DNA from: Vigna angularis
Taxonomy: Eukaryota > Streptophyta > Magnoliopsida > Fabales > Fabaceae
Reading direction: 5' to 3'
Assembly: GCF_016808095.1 (NCBI RefSeq)
Contig: NC_068970.1
Location: forward strand, 44,675,630 to 44,739,629
Length of the DNA: 64,000 nucleotides
This document shows positions 22,890 through 34,921 of this stretch, piece by piece. A model generated the notes under the pieces. The model worked only from the letters and a program-made list of their open reading frames with translations, did not search any database and was not told the origin of the DNA. The position numbers and the translations under genes are program-made. The number at the start of each line of letters is the position of its first letter. The stretch's first letter is position 1.

Positions 22890-24180
22890 CTCAGTTTTTC
22901 TTAGCATCCTTTCTGTTGTTTGCTTATGTGTTTGAGTTATGAACCGCACCTGCATTTGATTTGTAGATTCTTTTCATTGCCATCTCAGGTGGTGGTTATT
23001 CAAGCCACTAATTTTGTGTTTAGGATGGAATGAAATGTACTCATTTTTATTGCCTGCTGTTTATCAAATACAATGTTCTATGAACTAAGTCTTGTTTCTC
23101 ACACTTCATCAGGATCATCCTTTCTCTTTTCTTTCTACAAAAATTTCAATAAAAAATAAGAAAATAACTTTAACTAAAAATATAAGCAAAATTTAACTTT
23201 ATATCGGAAGACTAACTTGTGTTCTAAGAATACTGTCTAAAGTATATGATAACTACACCTTTGGAAACATTTTGTAACTCTTTATAGATTCTTAGATGAA
23301 GATGAAGAAGGTTCTGATATAATCTATTAGGGAATATATGTTGGATGAAGGATGTATCAATCCATAGACCAATTTCGTTTTAAACGGGTTTTATAAAATT
23401 TAGAAAAGATTTGTTAAGTCACTACTTGATGGTTCTATAATTTCACTTATGTTCATTTGTAGTAGCCTTTTACTATTACTAGACTATATCATTTACCATT
23501 GATATATGTAGTTACAGTGGGACCAAATACATACAAGTGTATAAATTTAGTTAATACTTATAAAAGATGTTTTAACTTATTTTTCTGTTACACATGTTTC
23601 ACAAATAAGATTGTCTTTTGAATGATATAACCGACCTATTATGAGGTTATGTTTTTTCAATTTTGAGAGTATTCTTCAATTGGTATGACCACACTTTTTA
23701 TGTAGACCTAATGATCTTCCTTGACAGGCACGAGGCATGAGACATTTTGAGGTAAGAACTATCTCATGAAAATTATCTTGCTACTGGTAGTAAATAATTA
23801 AGTTTCATTTTAGTTTTTACTATGCGTTAATATTTGTTGAACATAACATCACAACCAATGTCAAGCAATTATTTATGCTAAGTAGATCGTATTTCAAACT
23901 TTATTATTGTTGTCACTCACAAAAAAAAAAACTATTTTAGATTTATGCACCAATACAATATTATGTCTTTAACATTAGTATGTATTTTTTGTTCCTTTTT
24001 AAGAACACCACGGTGCATGTTTTGCATTAGTAAGAAACTTTTTTTCTTTGTACCAAATTACAATTTTATTATGGGGTATTTCTTACTAGATGGTCAGGCA
24101 TTTTCCATTATAAACAATTGACATAGTAATTTGCTTAGGGAAGGTTTTTTAGCCAGTGCACTACCTACTATCTAATTAAC
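22890..24180. other. Intergenic sequence after the PLATZ gene
   Basis: It is AT-rich with no continuous coding frame. A few short codable runs near 23290-23760 resemble worn retroelement DNA but cannot be assigned. Confidence 0.5.
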
Positions 24181-24339
24181 ATCTTCTACTTAATGACACT
24201 TCAAGACTTTCGATTTTCAAAATCACTTCCACTTTTAGCTTTATGAAAGATGTGTTTTAATTTTAAAATTTTGTTTAAGAATCTTATTCTCTTCACATAG
24301 TGTTTCACATAGTGCTTAAGCTCAAGCTTCTTAGTCACA

Positions 24340-24720
24340 ATTGTAAATTCCTTTTTAAGGCCTCAAAAGGTTGGGAAGTACTAGAGATATTTTCGTCATA
24401 TGATTGTGTAACATATCATTACTGTCATCATAAGATTGTTATGATGATGTGTAGACGTGAGACCAACATGAGATTTTTCCTCTTTATTGTTCCTTGTCCT
24501 ACTTTTGACACACTAACGTATAATGTCCAAATTTCTTGCAGTCATAACATATACACTTTTCATTATGTTCTTTCGATTCCTTTGGATTGAACCTTTTCCA
24601 TTTTGTGAATCTCCATACTTTTTGAGCATCTTCTTGAACATGTACATCTGAAAGGAAAAGTTTTCGTAGGGGATATGATAAATTGTTGATGACACATACA
24701 TATATTTATAGTTTTGTTGT
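24340..24720 (-). pseudogene. Copia gag remnant with one zinc knuckle
   Basis: On the minus strand a frame around 24510-24610 reads CICYDCKKFGHYTLVC. This gives C-x2-C-x4-H-x4-C with the usual Gly before His, preceded by a Lys-rich stretch. This is the gag zinc knuckle of a copia element of SIRE-like type. Upstream, QMYMFKKMLKKYGD fits the end of gag. Stops and shifts follow at once. No LTR is attached. Confidence 0.6.
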
Positions 24721-25734
24721 ATAATAATTGAATTTTTCATATGTTTATTTTTAATTTTTACATAATTTTTTTTCAATAGTAATAATAAATTAGGTTCATT
24801 GTATATATTTGTTTTAATTTTATATTTTTAACTTTACTCACTATTTTGGTCATATTTTTAACATTGAATTCTAAGTTTCAAAAGATTCAAAATGGATACA
24901 TGGTTTGCTGGATTTGTAATTCTTTGCTATTTTCTATGATATTTTGAAATTGGGACAAATTGGTTGAAATTGTGAAAAAAAACATGCATATTACATTTCC
25001 ATTTGTTTTTAAAGCCTATATAAGGCCTAAATGTGCTCAAAACAAAGAAATAAATGCCAAATATTAGAGCTTTAATTTTCCTTTTTTTTTTCCTCTTTTA
25101 TTCTTTTTCCTCTCGTTTTTGTTGTTGTTTTTTGATATTCTCCTATTCTCTAAGTTTTATATTCTTCATGATGGATAAATAAATCTGAGATCAATTCATG
25201 GAATATAATATATATCAAATAAGTTGAATTGAGTTTTTACCAATTATTTTTTGCTTTGAGTTTGTTTTTCTCTTCTTTAATTTTTAATGTATCTCTTTGT
25301 GATATCAATTAGGTTTCTTTAAATATGAATTGCATTTAAGGATATTAAAATTTGATTGGTATAATCCATTAATTCATTAATTGAATTAGTTAATCGTTTA
25401 AACTTAAATTGGAATATTTAAAGAACTATGATAAAAATGATTGTTTAGTTCATGAATATGTGGATTAATCCGCTTTCAACTTCTTAATTTTCACATTTGA
25501 TTTTTATTTTGTTTTCTTCAACTTTTATGTTTCCAATAGCCGAATCCTCAATTTAATATGTACAAGAAGAATATTGGAGATTAAATATATAATCAACATG
25601 CATCTTTTTAGAATTGACCTATGTTGCGCTTTATTATGTAAAAATTAAAAAAATCTTATTACCTTTGATTTCATTAATGACAAGTGAAAATCAGTTATTT
25701 GTAGAGCTTAAGAAGGCACCATCTTCTTTTGTTA

Positions 25735-27503
25735 CACTACAAAAATTCATGTTAAATGTGACGGTTTTAATATAACAATTTTTAAAAATTGTCACTTTTT
25801 ACAATATACATAATAATTATAAAATTGTCATATTTTTCATGTAAATTATGGTATTTATAATTGTTAATCTCTTAATTATCATACTATTATAAAAAATTAG
25901 GACATTGTAAAGTGTCAAAACGTTATTTTTTCTCCCTGGACTATACTTTTATTTCTCAATTTCCTCTAATTTTTATTTTCCCAAACTCAATCACTCCTTC
26001 CCCACAAAGTCAATCGTTCCCTATCATTTCTCTCCCTCAAACTTTCAAAACCTTCATACTTTCAGAATCCTTAAATTCTTTTAGTCTCACATTCCTTCCA
26101 CCAAACCCTTCAATCCTCTTCCGTGTATCCAAACATGTTTCCCTACACTCTCCCCTTCTACTTTCGTCAGCTTCTTCCACCCTTCCATAAACGCGCTCAA
26201 AATCATTTTCCTGTTTCGCAATGCCATCATTTCCAGCGTTTTGGAAGGGTTTTCCGATGTTGTCACAGGGAAAATAAGTTACAAGCGTGATCAATTTTAT
26301 CGTAGTGTTTGGAATCCCTTTGGAAGAGAATGATCTAGTTATCTAAATATTTATATTAATAATTAATTCATAGGTAAAATTTGTTTGTAAATTAGAATTT
26401 GTATTATTAATGAATATTTTGTGAAAAAAGGTATTTGATAGTCAATACCTTTAATAAATTTTGTCGGTAATTAATAATTTTTAGGTTTAATAGGTTCGGA
26501 GGTCCTTATATTTGTGGGTTCGTTTCAATTGGGTCCTCCAATTTTGAAAGTGATCAATTTGGTCCCTAATTTAACAAAATTGAGTCAATAATACCCTTTC
26601 CGTTAAATATAATGGACGGCGTTAACTTTTTAAACATGTGGCATGTTGAGGCATCCTTTTATTTGCAGGTGGCACAGTTTTATTTGAAGGATGCTTCAAC
26701 ATACCACATGTTTAAAAAGTTAATGACGTCCATTGCATTTAACGGAAAGGGTATTATTGACTCAATTTTGTTAAATTAGGGACCAAATTGATCACTTTCA
26801 AAATTGGAGGACCCAATTGAAACGAACCCACAAATATAGGGACCTCCGAACCTATTAAACCTAATTTTTATTACCAACATATTATTTCGTTGAAAAATTT
26901 GTCAATAAAAACTGCAGCAAATTTCATATCAAGTTTCTATATGTTAAAGGAAGATGAATGAGAAGAAGAGAAGGAGAAGAATGAAAAAAAGGAGAAAGAG
27001 GAGGATGAGACATAGTAGTGATAAAGTTGTGGTAGTGGCGGAGGTGCATTGGCGATGGTGGTGACCATGGTAATGGTCAGAGTTGGAGAAGAAGGAGGAG
27101 AAAGAAAGAGAAACAAAAAAGTAGAGCATGAGTAGGAGAAGCCAAAGGCAACGATAGCAGACATGGCAATGATGACACTAGAGGTGTAATGATGAAGAAA
27201 AGAAGAGAAAGAGAAGTAAGAAGAAAAAGAGGAAGAAGAAAAAAATGAAAAAGAACAAAAGAGAAGGAGAAAAAAGAAGGTATAATCACGACAAATACCA
27301 ATGGATTTTACCAGTAATTTGTTAATAATTACCAACATATATTTACTAACAAATTTTGCTATCTATCAATAAAATTTATCGATGATCATTTTATTGAAAT
27401 ATTTTTTATCGTTGATAATTTGTTTGTAAATTCAAATTATCAACAGATATTTGCTATTGCCGATGGATTATATTCATTAGTAATATGTAATTTTCTTGTA
27501 GTG
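25735..27503. mobile_element. Possible CACTA-like element hosting a MITE
   Basis: The left edge begins CACTACAAAAATTCATG. The right edge, on the other strand from 27503, begins CACTACAAGAAAATTACA. Subterminal motifs of the TCGGTAAT/ATTACCGA kind appear at 26440-26480 and 26870-27480. The two ends have different subterminal sequence and the flanks TTA and TTT do not match, so these may be ends of two elements. The open frames at 25912-26190 and 26937-27338 are low-complexity. Confidence 0.35.
26484..26861. mobile_element. Foldback Mutator-like MITE, 378 bp, perfect 9-bp TSD
   Basis: The element begins GGTTTAATAGGTTCGG and ends CCGAACCTATTAAACC. It is flanked by TAATTTTTA at 26475-26483 and TAATTTTTA at 26862-26870. 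Each arm is about 170 bp and nearly the full complement of the other, so the whole element can form one hairpin. The 9-bp TSD and long terminal inverted repeats fit a Mutator-like origin. It contains no gene. Confidence 0.92.
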
Positions 27504-28491
27504 TTTTAGTACTCAGTGTTGAGTAAAGACTAAAGTTGTTGTTTTGAGAAATTAAAAAGCTTGGATTTTCCAATCACGAGATAAGGAAAGAGATCTCGCA
27601 AGTATGGGGATGGAAATTGGAGAGTGTTTTTCTCATTCAATTTATACTCACTTTCAATGCTACATTTTTCTCTTTTATTTTTTCTATGCGATTTTGCTCC
27701 AAAGTTCCTCAACACTTCAAACCAATACCTCAATGGTTTCTCTCATGGTAAGTCTTTCACTCTCGGATTTTCACTATTTTAATTTGCACCTTTCAATAAT
27801 TTCCTCCGATTTTTAAATTTCACACAATCCTGTTACCATTCTTCCTAAGGTTTTTAGTTTCACTTGTGCCTTTAAACCCTAATTTTTGTTCTAGCATGCT
27901 ATGGAAAATCCAGAGTTGGCTCACCTCGAGCCTTTGTGATCTATGTTGAACAATCTCATGCAAGCAATATATGTGTTTTTTTTTTTATATTTTTGGTGTT
28001 ATTTTTTGTTGTTCTTGAAATGTTATATGTTTTTGGTGATTTTGCATGTGCTTAAACAGTTGAAGACTTTGTTTACATTTACATGGCCAGATTTGATGCT
28101 TTAGATAAAGAAATTGCAGCTCTGCAGATGTAATTAAAGAACCAAGATATTTGAGGGGGAGCATCTAATAAAGAGCAAGATGAAGAAGAGGAAGATTCTG
28201 AATGCTTCTATTATTATCTCATTTTTTTAACTACTGTGATTTGTTTTAAGTTGCTAGTTTGTTGAACAATTACTTTTAGTTTCACGCTGGATAACTGTAT
28301 TGGACATGTGTGTCCTAAACCTCTAATGTTAGTCTATTCATATGTTTAGGATCTACATAACTATCATCCATAGTATAACATTCTCTTGCCCTATTTTTTG
28401 TAATGTCCAAGGGGGAGAAAAAAAGTGTTTAATGATGCAGGAATAGAAAGAACATATGATGGAATTGGTCGTCATAAAAAACAGGAGAGAT
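27504..28491. other. Non-coding sequence with copia 3'-end character
   Basis: Purine tracts ATTTGAGGGGGAGCATC (near 28151), CCAAGGGGGAGAAAAAA (near 28408) and CATAAAAAACAGGAGAGAT (just before 28492) are the kind found before the 3' LTR of SIRE-like copia elements. A short acidic stretch near 28170 might be a coding end. No domain is readable. Confidence 0.5.
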
Positions 28492-29420
28492 TGTTGAGAG
28501 GGGAGTCTCTCAAGCTCGTACAGCTAGAAAAAGGTGTGATAAAGTTTATGTTTTTTTATGATGAATTTGTTAATGTTCTTTTCTAAATGAATAGATTGTT
28601 AGATTAAGTTAGATCCCATATAAATTTCATGTAAAATAGGCTTTTGACCTATTAGAAGGGTTAATCTAGGCTTAGGATCAAAATTGCACATGTTTGGGCC
28701 TGTGTCACTTTTTTAATCGATTAAGTGTATTCCTTAATCAATTAAAGTTGTGAACAAATTTTAATCAATTATGATAATAACATAATTGATTAAAATATGG
28801 CTGAAGCACATCAGACATTTGCTCTCTGTTTTAATCGATTAAGATAAGGACCTAATTGATTAATCGATTATGAAAATAACATAATTGATTAAATATACCA
28901 ATTTTGTACCCAGGCTATATATATGTTTTCTAATTCTTTTTCAGGTACGAAAACATTCTGATATTGATCAAACTAAAACAAGAACACATTATGAGTTGTC
29001 TTAGAGCAATCTTGGAGGCATCAACCATTGTTTTAAAGAAATTAAAAGGTCTCTAAGGGTCCAACGGAAAAAGAGTGATCAACCAAAAGATCTGCATTGT
29101 CTTTCTTTGTGAAATCTGCACTTATGGTGCACCAAGTTCTATATTCCTTGTGTATTCTTTGTATTAGTCTTAGTTGGGTAGGCAAGACTCCTAAAGAGTG
29201 TATGTATAGCCTCTTTAGGTTGACATTTTTGTGTATTTGAGTGTGGTGAGAATATATTGAGTAAATATTGTATTCTTGACTTTCAAAGATTAGTGAATTC
29301 CCTCCAACTTAGGTTGCTAGAGGATGACTTGATGTAGACTTGCTTGGAGTCAAACTATTATAAATCTTGTTGTGTTCTTTTGCTTTTCTCTTGTCTATTT
29401 CTTTGATGGTTAAAAATCTT
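28492..29420 (+). repeat. Truncated copia 3' LTR with TAATCGATTA palindromes
   Basis: It starts TGTTGAGAGGGGAG immediately after a polypurine tract. It contains a cluster of TTAATCGATTAA / TTAATCAATTAA words at 28710-28890. No left LTR or TSD was found, so the right boundary is approximate. Confidence 0.55.
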
Positions 29421-29593
29421 TTGAAAACAATACCAAACTCCAATAGTTTTTAAAGAACGTTAAAATTTGTTATCTATTTTCCTTTTAACGAATTTTTAAT
29501 TTTATATTATTTTTAGATGTAAAGAAATTATTTATTTTACTATTATTAATACTTACAAAAATAAATTATGAAATTAGTACTTAAAATAAACAA

Positions 29594-31039
29594 GGTTTAA
29601 TAGCCTATTTTGTCCCCAGTTTCGTTGAATAATGTCAATTCAGTTTCCTGTTTTAAAAGTGTTTGAAATGTGTCCTCACTTATTAAATTTTGCGTCAAAT
29701 TCGTCCCTTCCGTTAAATATAACCAAACAGAGTTAATGAGGGTGATGATCTGGCAATAGTTAGTAGTAGCGTGTCATTATTTAGTTGTGTGTGTGCTAAC
29801 GTGTTAGATCAACTTTGACTCAGATGAACGTGGCCAATGAGACCTTGTCAAGTATCAGAACTTTTCCCACCCAAAATTAGGGTTTTAGACTGGGAAAAAG
29901 GAAGCTCTTGCGCCTAGAACTCGATTTTGCGAATTAGTGATTGGTCCATGCGCCGTGACGAACAAAGATGGTTGCTGGTGGTGCGTGGAGGAAAACTCGC
30001 GATTTGGCCATGGAGGTTTCGAATAGCTTCACGCGATTAGGGTTCATCACAACTTTGGGGGTTGATTTCTGCATATGGTTTTTTGCAGGTTGAAGAAGAA
30101 ACTCGCGCGAGGAGATTGCGAGTTCGCAAGCTCTCTGTTGATGATAGTGGAGGATTCTTGCGGTGGTGGTCATGGAAGCGCGGCATGGATATCGCGAGGC
30201 ATGGATGAGAAGATGCTCGCGCAGCGGAGGCTCGCGGTTGCTTAAGGGTTTCTGCATTCTCTGAATTTCCAGATTCGTGATGAAGAAGATGAATGCTAGA
30301 GCGAATCTTGCGGAGTTGCTATTAGTGTTTTTTTGCGATTGGGCCTGGCTAGCAGAGGGATGGTTGAGAAGCTGCCATGGTTGTGCGATGACTTTTGGAT
30401 TTTTTTGTTTTAAGGTATCGGGATTGGTTAGCAAGAAGGTGGAGGCTCGCGGCTTTGGTGATTGCAGAGCATTGTGATTTGGGGTTGAAGATGAAGGCTC
30501 GTGTTATTTCGTGGTTTAGTATTGCAGGGTTAGGTTGCTACAAGGGAGGCGCTGCTGGGTGGTGTTTGGGGTTTCCATGGAGGTTTCTGGCGTGGTGGAA
30601 GGTTGTGTGAGAAGATGAACCTATGGTGGCAACTAAGGTGAAGACGAACAGGGTTGGTGGTGGCGTTGATGGTGTCCTCACGACAACTTCACGGTTGCGA
30701 CGCGGAGGCAAGGTTGGTTGGGAAGTGGTGGCGGCTAGGGTTTAAGGGGCATCACAAGGGTTTTTGTCTAGGGGGAAATTAGGGTTTCTGTGGAGAAGGC
30801 AAAATTGTCGTGGCATGAGGGATTAATTAACACGTCAGGACACACACAACTAAATAATGACACGTTACCACTAACTGTTGCCATATCATCACCCTATTAA
30901 CTCCGTTTGGTTATATTTAACGGAAGGGATGAATTTGACGCAAAATTTAATAAGTCAGGACACATTTCAAACACTTTTAAAACAGGAGACTGAATTAACA
31001 TTATTCAACGAAACTGAGGACAAAATAGGCTATTAAACC
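29594..31039. mobile_element. Mutator-like element, 1446 bp, perfect 9-bp TSD
   Basis: It begins GGTTTAATAGCCTATTTTG and ends CAAAATAGGCTATTAAACC. It is flanked by AATAAACAA at 29585-29593 and AATAAACAA at 31040-31048. The terminal inverted repeats are about 200 bp with few mismatches. The first ten bases match the MITE at 26484, and both contain TTCCGTTAAATATAA in their arms, so they are one family. The centre (about 29930-30790) is GC-richer than its surroundings and has open frames of up to 166 codons, but no protein domain I recognise. Confidence 0.9.
29930..30790. other. GC-rich cargo of the Mutator-like element
   Basis: This block has words such as CTCGCGCGAGG and GGTGGCG and a base composition unlike the flanks. 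The longest frame is on the minus strand (29934-30434) and lacks recognisable motifs. It could be acquired host DNA, or an old leader/UTR of the family. No function is proposed. Confidence 0.4.
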
Positions 31040-31372
31040 AATAAACAAATACAAAAAATAAAATATTTTGTGTATTCATCTTTATATTAATTAATTATAA
31101 AAATAAAATAGTTTATGCATATATTTAGCATTTCTACACAATAAATTCTATTGAATAACATCGTCAAAACATCAAAGTTAATAAATTTTTACATAAACTA
31201 TTTCAAAAATTAAAAATATTCTTCAAAATATACCAAACAAATCACAATCATTTCCAAAATGACATCAACAACGAACTTGGTGGTAATACTAGAAAGATGG
31301 AAATAAATTGGTGTTAGCTATGAAAGTTGGTCATCTACAATAGCTAGAATGCCAAATGGTTCAAACTACTTT

Positions 31373-32360
31373 TAGAGGTGGTAAAAAGGGTCGAGCCAAA
31401 ATATGTGAGCCAAGACAACTTATTCAACCTGTCAACCTAGTATAATTCGTTCTAACTAGCCCAACTAGTCCGACACGACCTGATCTACCTATCTCAACAT
31501 GCAGCTCGTGATTTGCATGGTATTTTAAGTTTGTTCATCAACATCAACAGCTCATGGTTTGTATGTCAATCCGGCACAACTTGTCCTGTCCTCCACTTTT
31601 CCATCTTCATCAACATCATCATCTAAATCATTGAACAAATGCTTCCAGGTGAAGGTACAAATTATTGATTCAACATTTTTTGACAATACAAGATGTGTGT
31701 TAAGATACTGCAAGTTGTTTAGGAATATGGCCATAATTCTCCACAAGAGTAAGGCATTTCTCCTATCTAGAGCTAGCATTATTGAGTGAGTTATCTCAAA
31801 GTCATCATATGCCATCAGAATATACCATCCACTTTGATTTGTGTTGTCATAATTGAATTGTCTTGCTTTATTTATCATTGTTGTTGCTTAACCAGTTCAA
31901 ATGCACTTAAACTGCTAAAATAATTTGATGATATGTCTAAGAATGAATAATTCTTTGATTTTGTGCAGGTCAAGAAACCTGGACTAGATATGGAAACAAT
32001 TCAAAGTGAATTAGATTTGCTATATAGGCAACGTTACAAGGAGTAACCATTCCAAAGGTTTATGAATGTTATTGGCATCAATCTGACAGCTCTACATCCC
32101 GTCTAGTAGTCTACCAACCTGTATGGCAACCCCTAGCAACCTAGCAGTCTACTTGACAACCCGACAACCCGCCTAGTAGCCTGCATAGAAGCTCGACGGA
32201 CTAGCCCAATAGCTCGACACTCCAGCCCAACAGCTTAGCGGGCTAGGTTGTAAAAGTCAACCTGTTATTAGGTGGCGAACTAGCCCAGCCTAACTCATTT
32301 TTTGAAGATCAAAGTCGGGTTAGACTCGAATAGGGTGGACTGAGCGTTTTGCCACCCCTA
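31373..32360. mobile_element. Non-autonomous hAT element, 988 bp
   Basis: The left end is TAGAGGTGGTAAAAAGGG. The right end, on the other strand, is TAGGGGTGGCAAAACGC. This TAGGGGTGGCAAA type is common for plant hAT ends. The flanks are ACTACTTT (31365-31372) and ACTACTTC (32361-32368), an 8-bp TSD with one mismatch. Short inward repeats rich in CTAGCCC and GACCCG lie near both ends. There is no transposase; the open frame at 31552-31878 shows no dimerisation or zinc-finger motif. Confidence 0.85.
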
Positions 32361-32767
32361 ACTACTTCTATCAAAAGCTCCATTTTCACACTCCTTCTTC
32401 TCGGTCTCTTTGTGATAGACTTCTTTAATCAAGTAGTCGATCATCCCTTGATAATACTCAAGAACAATTAGAAACAATGAATAACTCTCGTGTTATTGAA
32501 CAATCAAAGAATTCAATGTACAATGGGTTCTCTCAAGGAAGCCTGAACCTTCCTCCACTAGACAAAGTTCTAGTACAATTCAAAGAATACATAATTGATC
32601 CCTTTCTCCTCTCAACTAACATGTATTTATACTCTCCCCTTTTCCCTCCTAACTCACAACTAACTAATATCAACTAATTGATATCCTATTGTTTCCCACC
32701 TTCCTTACTCTATCTACTTCCCTCCTCTCTTATTCTTTTTTTTGTACACCTTTAATTCTCTAAAAAT

Positions 32768-34921
32768 ACCCTCCTCCTCAACTACAACCTTGTCCTCAAG
32801 GTTGAAATCTAGAAATTGTTGCTTGATATACATCTCATCTTCCCAAGTAGCACCTTCTATTCCTCCCTCCTACCACTATCTCAAAATTTGTGATATCTCC
32901 TTGCCTTGTTGCTATCTCTTTCTTCATTGCAGTACTTTTAAAGGCCTGTATAATGGTCCATCCACCTGTAATCCCACTAGTAAATTGCCTTCCACTTGAT
33001 GATTCCTCACTGTTATCTTCAATTGCGAGACATGGAACACCGGATGAATCCAGGCAATTGTAGGTAATTGCAGTTTAAAAGCTAAAAATTCCACTTCCTT
33101 TTCTATTTAAAAGGGTCCATAATACCTAGCAGAAAACTTGGGATGCAACCTGGTAGGCATAGAAACCTGCCTATGTGGTCGAATCTTGAGGAAAACCCAA
33201 TCCCCCTCCTTAATTCTGGACTCCTTCCTCCTTTTGTTCGCATACTGTTTCATCTGATCCTGCGCTCGATTTAAATGATGTCGTAGTTGATTCAATGCTT
33301 CGTCTCTAGTCCGGAGATCCTGTGCCACCGCCTCCACTATTGTTTCCTCGGGAATGAACCTGGTTAGGGTGGGAGGCAACCTCCCATAAACAGCCTCAAA
33401 TGGAGTGCATTTCGAAGCTCCTTGATAACTGGTATTATACCAGTATTCTACCCATGGCAGCACTGCATTCTGGTTCTGAACAAAAGCACCTCAAGTAAGT
33501 CTCTAGAATTCAATTCAATACCTCTATTTGACCATCCGTTTTAGGGTGGTATGCGGTACTCATTCTAAGCTGAGTCCCCTTCATTCTAAATATCTCCTGC
33601 TAGAATATGCTAAGGAAGGTGGGATCCTTGTCACTCACTATTGAAAGAAGTATCCCGTGCAACCTAACCACTTCTTTCACGAATATCTCAAATATCATCT
33701 TGGTTGTATACGGATGTTTTATGGGTATGAAATACCCATACTTACTCAACCTATCCACCACCACCAAAATCGTTTCATATCCTTGAGATTTAGGTAATTT
33801 GACCACGAAATCCATACTTACACTTCTTCCCATGTAGCCTTGGGAATTAGTAAAGGTTGGAGGAGTCCTTGCGGAGATGAAGCCAGGTACTTATGTTGTT
33901 GGCATATTAGACAAGCAACCACGTACTCTGTCACCATCTTCTTCATACCCACCCAATGGAAAACTTGGGCAACCCTTCTATATGTTCGGTACACTCCAGA
34001 ATGCCCCCCTGTTGATGTGTTGTGAAACTCTGCCAAGATTTTCGGTATCCATTTCGATTTAGCTGAAAGAAACAACTTCCCCTTAAAATGTAACCGCCCA
34101 TTCTCTAACGTGTAAGAAGTATGGGAGTTGGGATCAGCTTCTACTTCCCATATAATCTTCTTTAAAGCCTCATCTCTCTCTACTTCATCCACCACTTAAT
34201 GAAAATCTAGCCAATAGGGCCTGGTTATCAATTGTAGAGTTTTTTCTTCCTCTTCCCCTTCATCGGCTTTTCGGGACATCTCATCAACTACTCGATTAGA
34301 AGCTTCGGTCCTATAATAGATGTCAAATTCGTACCCCATTAATTTGGCAGCCAATTTGTTGGTTTTGTGTGGTTATACGCTGCTCCTACAAGTATTTTAA
34401 GCTCTTCTGGTTCGTATAAACACTAAATCGTTGACCCAACAAATATGGACGCCAGTATTAAATAGCCAACACCAATGTCATTAATTCTTTCTCATAAACT
34501 GATTTCCTAAGTGAAGATCCTGACAAAGCTTTGCTATAGTAAGCAATTGGTTTCTTACCCTGTGTCAACACAACCCCTAATTCCTTCCCCGAAGCGTCGC
34601 ACTCTACTTGGAACGTTTTGGAAAAATCTGGTAATGCCAACACAGGGGCAGTGGTCACTGCCCTCTTGAGCGTCCGCATTGCCTTTGCTCCCTTTGGTGA
34701 CCACTCAAACTTTCCTTTCTTCAGGAGATTAGTGAGGGGCCTTGCTATCTTTCCATAGTCCTAGATAAACCTCTTGTAGTATCCCGTCAACCCCAAAAAA
34801 ACCCTTAGTTCTTTAATGATGCTGGGTTCATGCCACTCCATTACTAACGCCACCTTCTCTTCGTCCATTTCAACCCCCATTTCAAATATCCTATGCCTCA
34901 AGTATCGAATCTGTTTCCTAT
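32768..34921 (-). pseudogene. Gypsy pol remnant: RT end, RNase H, integrase, chromodomain
   Basis: Reading down the minus strand, the RT C-terminus (IRYLRHRIFE, LRVFLGLTGYYKRFI then a stop) is followed by RNase H (ALPDFSKTFQVECDASG, near 34600). The integrase zinc region (HNTSTGGHSG ... CLICQQHK) is at about 34085-33900. The integrase core has DFVVKLPKS, VSDKDPTF and DGQIEVLN, so the D-D-E residues are kept. Stops and shifts lie near 33500-33600. The C-terminal integrase (GDWVFLKIRP, RLHPKFSARYYGPF) and a chromodomain tail (EGATWEDEMYIKQQF) end just before the 3' LTR. The polyprotein cannot be translated intact. Confidence 0.88.

Noticed and set aside
25912..27338. Ser/Pro-rich and Ser/Phe-rich open frames
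   Set aside because: They are low-complexity products of pyrimidine-rich DNA with no domain, start context or splice structure.
25732..27506. A single CACTA element bounded by CACTACAAAAATTC and CACTACAAGAAAATT
   Set aside because: Subterminal sequences of the two ends differ and the flanks TTA/TTT do not match. It is kept only as a low-confidence feature.
31552..31878. Open frame in the hAT element as a possible transposase
   Set aside because: It is only 108 codons, has no hAT dimerisation or zinc-finger motif, and the element is under 1 kb.
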